This document shows, in pieces, positions 18,203 to 26,109 of a stretch of DNA of 64,000 nucleotides. Source of the stretch: G963665495 sp963665495 (GTDB lineage: Bacteria > Desulfobacterota > Desulfovibrionia > Desulfovibrionales > Desulfovibrionaceae); the NCBI GenBank assembly GCA_963665495.1, contig OY762289.1, positions 2,480,001 through 2,544,000 on the forward strand. The letters run 5' to 3'. The position numbers and the translations under genes were made by a program. The notes under the pieces were generated by a model that was not told the origin of the DNA, did not search any database, and saw only the letters and a program-made list of their open reading frames with translations. The number at the start of each line of letters is the position of its first letter. Position 1 is the first letter of the stretch.

Positions 18203-19849
18203 ATGCCTGCTAAAGAAATTCTTTTTGATACCAAGTGCCGTGAGCGTCTGCAGCGCGGCGTAGACAAACTGGCCAATGCCGTTAAGGTAACCCTCGGCCC
18301 CAAAGGCCGTAACGTTGTTATCGAAAAATCCTTCGGCTCCCCCGTTATCACCAAAGACGGTGTTACCGTTGCCAAGGAAATCGAACTCGAAGATAAATTT
18401 GAAAACATGGGCGCCCAGATGGTCAAGGAAGTCGCCAGCAAGACCAGCGACGTTGCCGGTGACGGCACCACCACTGCCACCATCCTGGCCCAGTCTATTT
18501 TCAACGAAGGCGTAAAGCTCGTTGCCGCCGGCCGCAACCCCATGGCCATCAAGCGCGGTATCGACAAAGCCGTTGAGACCATCGTCGCCGAACTGTCCAA
18601 GCTGAGCAAAGACACCCGCGACCAGAAAGAAATCGCTCAGGTCGGCACCATTTCCGCCAACAACGACGCCACCATCGGCAACATCATTGCCGACGCCATG
18701 AGCAAGGTCGGCAAGGAAGGCGTTATCACGGTTGAAGAAGCCAAAGGCCTCGAGACCAGCCTGGAAGTTGTTGAAGGTATGCAGTTCGACCGCGGTTACC
18801 TCTCCCCTTACTTCGTAACCGACACCGAAAAGATGGTCTGCGAGCTGGACGAGCCCTTGATTCTCATCAATGAGAAAAAGGTTTCCAACATGAAAGACCT
18901 GCTGCCCGTTCTCGAGCAGGTTGCCAAAATGAGCAGACCCCTGGTGATTATCGCTGAAGATGTTGAAGGCGAAGCCCTGGCTACGCTGGTTGTCAACAAA
19001 CTGCGCGGCACCCTGTCCGTTGTGGCTGTCAAGGCTCCCGGCTTTGGCGAACGCCGCAAGGCCATGCTCGAAGACATCGCCATCCTCACCGGCGGTACGG
19101 TTGTTTCCGAAGATCTCGGCGTCAAGCTCGAGAACGTTACCCTCAACGACCTCGGCACCGCCAAGCGTATCGTTGTGGACAAAGAAAACACCACCGTTGT
19201 TGACGGCGCCGGCTCCGGCGACGACATCAAAGCCCGTATCAAGCAGATCCGCGCTCAGATCGACGACACCACCAGCGATTACGACCGCGAAAAGCTGCAG
19301 GAACGCCTGGCCAAGATCGTTGGCGGCGTAGCCGTCATCAATGTCGGCGCTGCCACTGAGACCGAAATGAAAGAAAAGAAAGCCCGGGTTGAAGACGCTC
19401 TGAACGCCACCCGCGCTGCCGTGGAAGAAGGCATTGTTCCTGGCGGCGGTGTCGCCCTGGTGCGCTGCCTGAGCGCCCTGGAAGATATCAAGCCTGCAGA
19501 CGATGACGAAGCCGCTGGCATCGCCATCATCCGCCGCGCCGGCGAAGAGCCCCTGCGGATGATCTCCTGCAACGCCGGTTTCGAAGGCGCCATCGTTCTG
19601 GAAAAAGTTATCAACGGCAAAGAAGGCGACGGTTTCAATGCCGCCACCGGCGAATACGAAGACCTGATCAAGGCCGGTGTTATCGACCCGAAAAAGGTTA
19701 CCCGTATCGCTCTGCAGAACGCGGCCAGCGTAGCTTCCCTGCTGCTGACCACCGAAGCTGCCATTGCTGAAAAGCCCGAAGCCAAAAAAGATATGCCCCC
19801 CATGCCCGGCGGAATGGGCGGAATGGGCGGCATGGGCGGCATGTACTAA
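18203..19849 (+). CDS. groEL: Chaperonin GroEL
   Basis: The 548-aa protein is the ATP-dependent folding chamber subunit. It shows the nucleotide-binding DGTTTATILAQS (about 88-99), the apical-domain stretch and the signature VEEGIVPGGGVAL, and ends with GGM repeats (GGMGGMGGMGGMY). Ribosome site AAGGAGG precedes the ATG by 8 nt. Codon use is strongly biased (GCC, ACC, ATC, CTG), as expected for a highly expressed gene. The CGTACG hexamer that is frequent elsewhere in the window was not seen in it. Confidence 0.99.
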   Translation: MPAKEILFDTKCRERLQRGVDKLANAVKVTLGPKGRNVVIEKSFGSPVITKDGVTVAKEIELEDKFENMGAQMVKEVASKTSDVAGDGTTTATILAQSIFNEGVKLVAAGRNPMAIKRGIDKAVETIVAELSKLSKDTRDQKEIAQVGTISANNDATIGNIIADAMSKVGKEGVITVEEAKGLETSLEVVEGMQFDRGYLSPYFVTDTEKMVCELDEPLILINEKKVSNMKDLLPVLEQVAKMSRPLVIIAEDVEGEALATLVVNKLRGTLSVVAVKAPGFGERRKAMLEDIAILTGGTVVSEDLGVKLENVTLNDLGTAKRIVVDKENTTVVDGAGSGDDIKARIKQIRAQIDDTTSDYDREKLQERLAKIVGGVAVINVGAATETEMKEKKARVEDALNATRAAVEEGIVPGGGVALVRCLSALEDIKPADDDEAAGIAIIRRAGEEPLRMISCNAGFEGAIVLEKVINGKEGDGFNAATGEYEDLIKAGVIDPKKVTRIALQNAASVASLLLTTEAAIAEKPEAKKDMPPMPGGMGGMGGMGGMY

Positions 19850-19875
19850 ACACAGCCCCCAACTGCGTATTCAAG

Positions 19876-19907
19876 GGAGGATTCCTTCGGGAGTCCTCCT
19901 TTTTTTT
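19876..19907 (+). terminator. Intrinsic terminator of groESL with UUCG tetraloop
   Basis: GGAGGA (19876-19881) pairs with TCCTCC (19894-19899). The inner TTCC/GGAG arm closes a TTCG loop, and eight T residues follow (19900-19907). Confidence 0.92.
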
Positions 19908-19952
19908 GGTAAAAAAGGAAAACGTATTGAACGTCGTACGAAGGAAGAAAGC

Positions 19953-22598
19953 TTACGGAGTCTGATATCCGGCAATACGGACGTGGTCCAGGTAGTCGGA
20001 CAACTGCTCGATGAGGTGCGCGCATGCAGCGGCATCCTGCTGCTCGGCAGCTTGTTGCAACACCAGGCCGGCTTTGCTGATGCGTTCGAAACCATACACC
20101 AGGGCCACCCCCTTGTGGCTGTGCCCTATCCGGCGAACCGTAGAAAAATCCGCCTTTAGCAAAGCCTCCCGCAAATTTTTGACATCTTCACGCATGGATA
20201 CCATGAACTCGGGAATGAGTTCGGCAACCTCTTCAGGTGGTTGCACCAGATCAGTATCCATTGCTATTTCATTGTCCGGATTGCTTTTTTCAGAGGCCTC
20301 CTTGCCTCCCTGGCTGTATCCGGGGGCAAAGCCCGGGTTCATGCACCCGGCTATGGCCTCATAAAGCACCTTTTTTTTAATCGGCTTGGTGAGAAAGCCC
20401 GAACATCCGGCCTCCTGGCTGCGCTGGCGATGTTCCTGCAACGCGTGGGCGGTCAGGGCGACAATGGGCACAGCCTCCAGCTCATGCTCCTTTTCCCAAT
20501 CCCGGATACGCCGGGTGGCCTCATAGCCATCGAGCAAGGGCATCTCAATATCCATCAATACCAGATCGTAATCCCCCGCTTTGAACATCCGGACCGCCTC
20601 TTCCCCGTTCACGGCCATGTCCAAAAGCACGGGTGACTCCATCAGAAAAAGCTCCACCACCCGACGGTTGGCCGCATGGTCTTCAGCCATCAGAATTTGC
20701 AATGGCGGAAGCGTAAGGGTTTCAATATCCGTCCGCTCTTCATCGTCATTGGCGGCGTCACTGTTCAAGGCCGTATACAATCCGTTGAACAATTCCTTTT
20801 TCCTGACCGGCTTGGTCAAACACCTGGCAACTCCTGCCTTCAGCGCAGCGGCTTTATCCTTGCCGTCCGCCACCACGCTGAAAAGCATGATCACAGGCGG
20901 CACGACAGGTACGGCTGTTTCACACTTCTCCAATAAATCCAGACCATTCAATGGGGGCAACGAAAAATCCACAAGCAGAACGTCATACCCCTGCCCCTGC
21001 CGTGCAGCATCGCGCAATTGTTCAAGAGCCCTGTCGCAGTCCGTTTCAATGGAACATCGTATCCCTTCACTTTCCAACTGCCTGGCCAGCACTTCAGCCA
21101 GCGAACCGTTTCCAACCGCCAGCAGGACACGCACCCCGTCCAAATGGGGATCAGGAGTACGCAGCATGGAACATGCCTGCGGCAGTGAAACATTGAAAAA
21201 AAACGTGGCGCCTTGGTCCTGGCGGCTTTCCACCCAGATCGCCCCCCCCATCCGTTCCACGAGACTTTTGGAAATCGCCAGACCCAGTCCGGTACCACCG
21301 TACTGCCGCGTGGTGGAGGAATCAGCCTGAGAGAATCTTTCAAAAATACTGCTCTGCTTTTCCTCGGCGATGCCCACCCCCGTATCGGATACGCTGAACA
21401 GCAATTTCACCGCCTCGGAGGAGCCCCCCTCTCTGGCTATGGTCAGGGTGATCGCTCCCTGTTCCGTGAATTTTATTGAATTCCCAACGAGATTGACGAG
21501 GATCTGGCCCAGCCGGTTTGGATCGCCCACCAGTTGCTCGGGCACATCGGGTGCGATATCCAATATGACTTCCAAGCCTTTTTCATACGCCCGAAAGGCC
21601 AGCATCTTGCAGATATTTTCCACTTCTTCACGCAGATTGAAGGGGACGGATTCCAGAATGATCTGCCCGGCCTCGATTTTGGAAAAATCGAGAATGTCAT
21701 TGATGATGTCCAGCAGCATTTCTCCGGCTGACCGGAAATTCCGGACATAATCGCGCTGGCTGGTCGTCAGGCCGGTCTCCCAGAGCATTTCGGCCATTCC
21801 CAGAATCGTATTCATGGGCGTACGAATCTCATGACTCATCCGCGCCAGAAACTCACCCTTGGAACGGTTGGCGACTTCAGCCTCACGGGCCAGTTCGCGC
21901 GTCTGCCCCAAAACTTCCGCCAGACGCTTATTGCTGCTTCGCAGGGCGTCTTCCGCACGCTCGCGCTCGGCGATTTCCAAACGCAACTGTTCGTTGGAAT
22001 GCCTGATGGCAGAAGTCCTTTCCGCAACCTGGCCTTCCAGATTGGTTTTGGCGTCGCTGATCTCCCTGTACAGACTGAAACTTTCCATGGCGTAGGCACT
22101 GGAGAGCAAAATATTCGTCAGAAGATGGTAGGAAATATCATAAACATCTTTGTCCTCTGCCTCCATAACGCCGATAAGCATACCCCAGGGGCGGGAAGCC
22201 GTGCTGATGGAGTGCAGCAGCATGATTTCACGCCTATCGCTGCTGGAGATCAAAGAGTGTTTGTTTCGGTAGAGAGCCCAGGCAAACGTCCCGTCTTCCA
22301 TGAGTATTTCAGACTCAGACTCGAGATAGTGGCTGAAAGTGGCGGGTTCACAAAGTTCCTGGTAAAAGCTCGAGTCCTCATCAACCAGATAAATGGCCAC
22401 GGCTTTGAACTTTATCAGTGAACACACACGGGTGATGGTCTCCCGAAAAATCGACGTGGGCTTTTCCGATTTACTCAGCTTGGGGTCAAAATTACCAAGT
22501 GTTGTTGCCATCTCCAATGCGCTGAGATAAATATTTTTTTCTTCAGCCAGCCTGGCGATTTTTTTTTCCAACAGCTCCACACGATCATCATATTTCAT
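19953..22598 (-). CDS. Hybrid sensor histidine kinase (GAF-HisKA-HATPase-REC-REC-Hpt)
   Basis: The 881-aa protein has no membrane helix. In order it shows a short coiled coil (1-35), a GAF-like sensory domain (about 45-180), a coiled coil (180-245), HisKA with MSHEIRTP (His 256), an ATPase domain with DTGVGIAEE and GTGLGLAISKSL, two receiver domains (phospho-Asp in VLLVDFSLPP and LVLMDIEMP) and a C-terminal Hpt domain with GHSHKGVAL. Such proteins relay phosphate internally from His to Asp to His before an output regulator. The ATG at 22598 is chosen because it lies 4 nt after the HDOD stop with a GAGGAT site; an upstream in-frame codon at 22715 would lie inside the HDOD gene. Confidence 0.93.
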   Translation of the reverse strand: MKYDDRVELLEKKIARLAEEKNIYLSALEMATTLGNFDPKLSKSEKPTSIFRETITRVCSLIKFKAVAIYLVDEDSSFYQELCEPATFSHYLESESEILMEDGTFAWALYRNKHSLISSSDRREIMLLHSISTASRPWGMLIGVMEAEDKDVYDISYHLLTNILLSSAYAMESFSLYREISDAKTNLEGQVAERTSAIRHSNEQLRLEIAERERAEDALRSSNKRLAEVLGQTRELAREAEVANRSKGEFLARMSHEIRTPMNTILGMAEMLWETGLTTSQRDYVRNFRSAGEMLLDIINDILDFSKIEAGQIILESVPFNLREEVENICKMLAFRAYEKGLEVILDIAPDVPEQLVGDPNRLGQILVNLVGNSIKFTEQGAITLTIAREGGSSEAVKLLFSVSDTGVGIAEEKQSSIFERFSQADSSTTRQYGGTGLGLAISKSLVERMGGAIWVESRQDQGATFFFNVSLPQACSMLRTPDPHLDGVRVLLAVGNGSLAEVLARQLESEGIRCSIETDCDRALEQLRDAARQGQGYDVLLVDFSLPPLNGLDLLEKCETAVPVVPPVIMLFSVVADGKDKAAALKAGVARCLTKPVRKKELFNGLYTALNSDAANDDEERTDIETLTLPPLQILMAEDHAANRRVVELFLMESPVLLDMAVNGEEAVRMFKAGDYDLVLMDIEMPLLDGYEATRRIRDWEKEHELEAVPIVALTAHALQEHRQRSQEAGCSGFLTKPIKKKVLYEAIAGCMNPGFAPGYSQGGKEASEKSNPDNEIAMDTDLVQPPEEVAELIPEFMVSMREDVKNLREALLKADFSTVRRIGHSHKGVALVYGFERISKAGLVLQQAAEQQDAAACAHLIEQLSDYLDHVRIAGYQTP

Positions 22599-22602
22599 GA
22601 AT

Positions 22603-23862
22603 CTAATCCTCGCCGAGAAAAATCCGCTGGATTTCGTTGATTTGTCTGTCGGCCTGACTAAAAACATACTCCAACAACCCGCTCGTGACGCCCAGAATAT
22701 CGCAAGCTCCCGCATCCAGCGGTGGTACCAGTATGGATCCCCCCATACCGAATTGCAAAGCTATGGCGATGCTATCCGCCACGTGGATAATCGCTGGTTC
22801 CAGCGTACTGGTGGCTTTTCCAGGCATATGATGAAAACGGATCGGACGTTCCAGCGAGGACGGAAAACGCCAATCCTTCATCAACAGACTCCCCACCATG
22901 GCGTGGTCAAAACCAAAAATTTCCTTTTCCGCCGCGTACAATGGAATCCGCTCCTTCCGGCACAGATCCATGGCATTGCGAAAATCATCCGGGCACTCTT
23001 TTATCAGCACCAGCCGCCCGATATCATGAATCAGACCGGCCACAAAAAAACGCTCTTCCGTCAGCCCCATCTTCTGCGCTGCCAGCGTACGCGCTGCAAC
23101 GCCGCAACTGATAGAATGCCGCCAAAAAGCCTTCACATCCAGCAATGCGGGTGGAATCATTTTAAAACTGTTGACGACAGAGATACCGATGGCCAGATTC
23201 GTCAGATCCGCCGAACCAATCAGGCTGATGGCCCTGGTTATGGAACCGATTTTAGATGGGAATCCGTAAAACGGGCTGTTGACCAACCGAAGCAGCTTGG
23301 TGGAAAGGCTGGGATCCTTGCTGACAACCTCTGCAAGATGCGATGCGGAACTCAACGGGTCGTTGAGAACATCGACAATCCGGTAATAAATGTCCGGAAA
23401 GGAAATGAACTGAATTTGACGCTTGACCAGGTCTCCGGCGGAAAACGTCCCCCTGGGGTGTTTTTTGATCTCAACGTCATCATGTTTCAGGTATGGTGTA
23501 TTGACCCAAGGTTGGGGTAATTCCTGCCCCGCTCCCAGTAACTGTCCCGCCCGAAGCATGCACAACCTTTTGAGTTCACCTGTTATCTCCGGGCGCTCCT
23601 GATTTTCAATGAAAAATTTTTCGACGTATTGTTTGCTGTTGGTAATGACTTGCGGATCCAGGGAGGATTCAGCTTCTGCAGCGGCTTCCGCCTGGCTGAT
23701 TCCAATGATGTTAGCCTCGGTCACCCCCCAGGATTTCATGATCCGTATATGCTTGGCTACAATCGTTGTGCCTTTGGCAAGCAGAAAACGATTTTTGGAG
23801 GCAAACAGGTCTTCGGCCAGGACCATGCCTTCCTTGAGATGGTTTACATTGACGAAACTCAA
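22603..23862 (-). CDS. HDOD-domain signalling protein
   Basis: The 419-aa protein has an N-terminal region like the domain preceding HD-GYP enzymes (HLKEGMVLAEDLFASKNRFL, LAKGTTI) and an HDOD domain (about 165-360: DPSLSTKLLRLVNSPFYG, ARTLAAQKMGL, AGLIHDIGRLVL). HDOD proteins are HD-related, usually lack the full HD-GYP signature and tend to act in signalling assemblies; here LIHDIG retains an HD pair. The start is TTG at 23862, supported by a GGAGG site 7 nt upstream, with no better ATG. The hybrid kinase follows 4 nt after its stop, so the two likely work together. Confidence 0.85.
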   Translation of the reverse strand: MSFVNVNHLKEGMVLAEDLFASKNRFLLAKGTTIVAKHIRIMKSWGVTEANIIGISQAEAAAEAESSLDPQVITNSKQYVEKFFIENQERPEITGELKRLCMLRAGQLLGAGQELPQPWVNTPYLKHDDVEIKKHPRGTFSAGDLVKRQIQFISFPDIYYRIVDVLNDPLSSASHLAEVVSKDPSLSTKLLRLVNSPFYGFPSKIGSITRAISLIGSADLTNLAIGISVVNSFKMIPPALLDVKAFWRHSISCGVAARTLAAQKMGLTEERFFVAGLIHDIGRLVLIKECPDDFRNAMDLCRKERIPLYAAEKEIFGFDHAMVGSLLMKDWRFPSSLERPIRFHHMPGKATSTLEPAIIHVADSIAIALQFGMGGSILVPPLDAGACDILGVTSGLLEYVFSQADRQINEIQRIFLGED

Positions 23863-24057
23863 CGTTTCCTCCGGATGTTCGGATTAATACGCCGAAAACC
23901 TGCGCAACATCAGGTACTGCTTATACCATCCTTTTTTTTGTTTTGCGAGTACGCCCCATGTACAGTGGCTGAACCGGCCTCGGAATCTTTTCACACGAGC
24001 GCTGCAGCAGTCTTCTCAGGGCAGACGCAAGGTTCCCCAATGCATACTGCCGGCTGG

Positions 24058-24135
24058 CTACACCAAGAGTTCATCGGCATTCAGTTGCTCACGGGATTCC
24101 AATAATACCTTGAGTCTTTCCAGGAAAAAAGCCAT
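24058..24135 (-). CDS. Possible 25-aa small protein with strong ribosome site
   Basis: On the minus strand, AGGAGGT precedes an ATG (24135-24133) by 6 nt and opens a 25-codon frame beginning MAFFLERLKVLLESREQL and ending at TAG (24060-24058). The peptide would be an amphipathic helix. It lies upstream of, and in the same direction as, the HDOD gene with about 195 nt between. It could be a genuine small protein, a leader peptide, or the 5' end of a decayed gene. The rest of the 23863-24188 gap shows nothing else I can name. Confidence 0.4.
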   Translation of the reverse strand: MAFFLERLKVLLESREQLNADELLV

Positions 24136-24188
24136 AGTTGCACCTCCTAAAGCAACTTTTCCCCATAACATGATACCGGGCTCCCCTT

Positions 24189-25073
24189 ATGCAACTTCTC
24201 AACCGTATATTCCGAAAATCCGTAAAAGATTTATCAGAAATTCGAAATCATCTGTTTCTTGCAAAGGAGCAACATGCCCCTTTTGCAATTTTTTTCAACA
24301 AAGATCTCGACGAAACACCGGACACAACATTTCAGATTATGGAAGCGGAAGGGGAAAAATTATATTTCCAATGCTTCGACCGGGCAAGCCTTGAATCCGT
24401 TCAGCAAGGACAACTTTTTCAAGCTACTTTTGCCCTGACATTCCACAAGAACATCCAGTCTCAAATTTACAAATTCAGTTCGCGAGTTGAAAATATCCTC
24501 CAGGAAAAAGACCATGTTATCGTTCGGACTACTTTGCCCGTACGCCTGGACAAAGTCGAACTCCGAAAAGATATCCGTATCGGACTGGCCAGAGAACACC
24601 GTCCTCTGTTGCGTGCGTGGAAAGCCGGCATGATTACGGGATCCAACGGTTCATTTGATCCTACACTAACGACGCAACCAACCCTGTTTGAAATGACACC
24701 AGGGAAAGACTGCATGGTCATGCTGCATAATATCTCCGCCGGAGGACTTAAAATCTCACTTTCACCACACTGCTTTCCAGAAGCAGCGGCTTATCTGAAC
24801 GAAGACTGCCGGCTACAACTCTGGATGCTGCTTCCCGAAATAGGTTGGAAAAACCCCATAGAATGTTTTTTACCGGCAAGGACCACCCGAATTCAACGTA
24901 CTCCTATGGGGTGGCTGGAGTTCGGCCTGCATTTTCTGCATTTATCCGGAGGCCAGATAAAACTCCCCAACAGTGATGGCTGGGTAAAATATACGGACAA
25001 CGGCTTGCAAATACTGGTCGGATGGATCCAACGCCGCCTGGAAGAATTCGACAGCAACGCACGCGCATGTTAG
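24189..25073 (+). CDS. PilZ-like domain protein (probable c-di-GMP effector)
   Basis: The 294-aa soluble protein has an N-terminal YcgR-N-like beta region (about 50-120: FQIMEAEGEKLYFQCFD, QLFQATFALTFHK) and then ELRKDIRIGL (about 125-134), followed after a long insert by MLHNISAGGLKISL (about 178-191). The pair of a basic R/K-rich motif and NxSxxG is the c-di-GMP-binding pattern of PilZ domains, though the first motif is RKDIR rather than the canonical RxxxR. A flagellar-brake-type or general PilZ effector is the likeliest role. It is not next to flagellar genes. Its start is 53 nt from the divergent small ORF. Confidence 0.6.
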   Translation: MQLLNRIFRKSVKDLSEIRNHLFLAKEQHAPFAIFFNKDLDETPDTTFQIMEAEGEKLYFQCFDRASLESVQQGQLFQATFALTFHKNIQSQIYKFSSRVENILQEKDHVIVRTTLPVRLDKVELRKDIRIGLAREHRPLLRAWKAGMITGSNGSFDPTLTTQPTLFEMTPGKDCMVMLHNISAGGLKISLSPHCFPEAAAYLNEDCRLQLWMLLPEIGWKNPIECFLPARTTRIQRTPMGWLEFGLHFLHLSGGQIKLPNSDGWVKYTDNGLQILVGWIQRRLEEFDSNARAC

Positions 25074-25076
25074 CAA

Positions 25077-25292
25077 ATGCCGCAATCAAAACGAAGTTCT
25101 GAAACCGACGGTCCGCCATGTCCGCTCTGCGGTGCGCAGGAGGAACTCAGGGGGCGCTGAGCAACCGCGCGTATAGTTTGCAGGTCCTGCAACATGGATT
25201 TCCCCGCAAAACTTTTTTCAGACGAAATTGACGCCTGGAAGGAAAGTCTGTGCCTGATCATGAACGAAACCAACACAAAGGAGACCTTTTAG
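25077..25292 (+). pseudogene. Zinc-ribbon gene interrupted by in-frame TGA (or readthrough/selenocysteine)
   Basis: A frame from ATG 25077 reads MPQSKRSSETDG, then PPCPLCGAQEELRGR, meets TGA at 25158-25160, and continues open in the same frame with ATARIVCRSCNMDFPAKLF to TAG at 25290-25292. The two Cys pairs (CPLC and CRSC) on either side of the TGA form one zinc ribbon, so the region was or is a single 71-codon gene. Its stop overlaps the GTG start of the CoA-binding gene by one base, suggesting coupling. A hairpin (TTGCAG/CTGCAA) begins about 17 nt after the TGA with G first in the loop. Nonsense mutation, sequencing error and selenocysteine insertion are all possible. If translation stops, the downstream ATG at 25194 could restart it. 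Confidence 0.6.
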
Positions 25293-25726
25293 TGAACTGT
25301 GAATTTCCCGAAAGCAACGCCACCACGGAAGAAATCCGTGCCCTGTTGCAAAACGCACGAACCATTGCCGTGGTCGGCGCTTCCAGTAATCCGGATAAAG
25401 ACAGCCATATGGTGACAGCCTACCTTATGAAGCACGGATTCGAAGTTTTTCCCATCAATCCGGGCTGTTCGGAGCTGCTGGGCCTGCCTTGTTACAGCGA
25501 CCTGCAATCCGTCCCCAAACACATCGACATAGTGAACATTTTTCGCCGCCCTGAGGCGCTGGCCAAAGTTGTTGACGAAGCCATCGCAGCCGGCGCGGCA
25601 AGTGTGTGGATGCAGCTGGGACTGGCCAACAATGCTGCAGCGGACAAAGCCCGTGCAGCCGGATTGGAAGTTGTGATGAATAAATGCATCAAAATTGAGC
25701 ATATGAAGATTGATCCGAAATCCTGA
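25292..25726 (+). CDS. CoA-binding domain protein, YccU-like
   Basis: The 144-aa protein is a stand-alone CoA-binding Rossmann domain: RTIAVVGASSNPDKDSHMV (about 25-43), GFEVFPINPG, YSDLQSVP, IVNIFRRPE and VWMQLGLANNAAADKA. The family resembles the N-terminal domain of succinyl-CoA synthetase alpha and binds CoA or a nucleotide; its physiological role is unsettled. GTG at 25292 is chosen because AAGGAGA lies 7 nt upstream; a GTG at 25250 would lack a site. It overlaps the end of the zinc-ribbon frame by one base. Confidence 0.9.
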   Translation: MNCEFPESNATTEEIRALLQNARTIAVVGASSNPDKDSHMVTAYLMKHGFEVFPINPGCSELLGLPCYSDLQSVPKHIDIVNIFRRPEALAKVVDEAIAAGAASVWMQLGLANNAAADKARAAGLEVVMNKCIKIEHMKIDPKS

Positions 25727-25900
25727 ATAACGCATCAGACTCTTAGCTTCCAGTCCTGTTTTACTATTATAGACATGCCTTGAAGGCTTTTTGCTCTCTT
25801 ACATCTTCAGATCTTTTACAGGATCGCAGTGCTACAGCCCTTACGAATGTGTCAACCATACTGTTGTTGCCATCAGAATCTTTTTTACATCGTCCTTTTT

Positions 25901-25917
25901 TCGCTCCGGACAAGGGA
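25901..25917 (+). repeat. 17-nt intergenic repeat, copy 1
   Basis: TCGCTCCGGACAAGGGA is present here and again, identical, at 44122-44138. Both copies are intergenic. It lies in the 25727-26109 gap, which otherwise holds no convincing gene. Confidence 0.4.
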
Positions 25918-26044
25918 ATTGCGTTCGACTGTCTTAAGTAAAATTTGCGCTGTCGGCATACTCCTGGCCCGTATACCAAAGGATTTGTTTGAAACTTAAC
26001 AAAAAAAATGGCATAGATAATTGTTGATTAAGGAGATTGGCCCG

Positions 26045-26070
26045 GCCGCAAGGACTTTTTGTCCTGCGGC
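26045..26070 (+). other. Hairpin in the leader of the 26110 gene
   Basis: GCCGC, a bulged A, AGGAC, a TTTTT loop, then GTCCTGCGGC form a strong stem 40 nt before the start codon at 26110. There is no following T run, so it is not a terminator. It may affect translation or mRNA stability. Confidence 0.5.
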
Positions 26071-26109
26071 AATGCAGCAACGACCGGCATTGAGTTAGAA
26101 AGAAACGCC

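Noticed and set aside
24110..24394. 94-codon plus-strand ORF overlapping the PilZ-like gene
   Set aside because: It overlaps the real gene in another frame and lacks a ribosome site.
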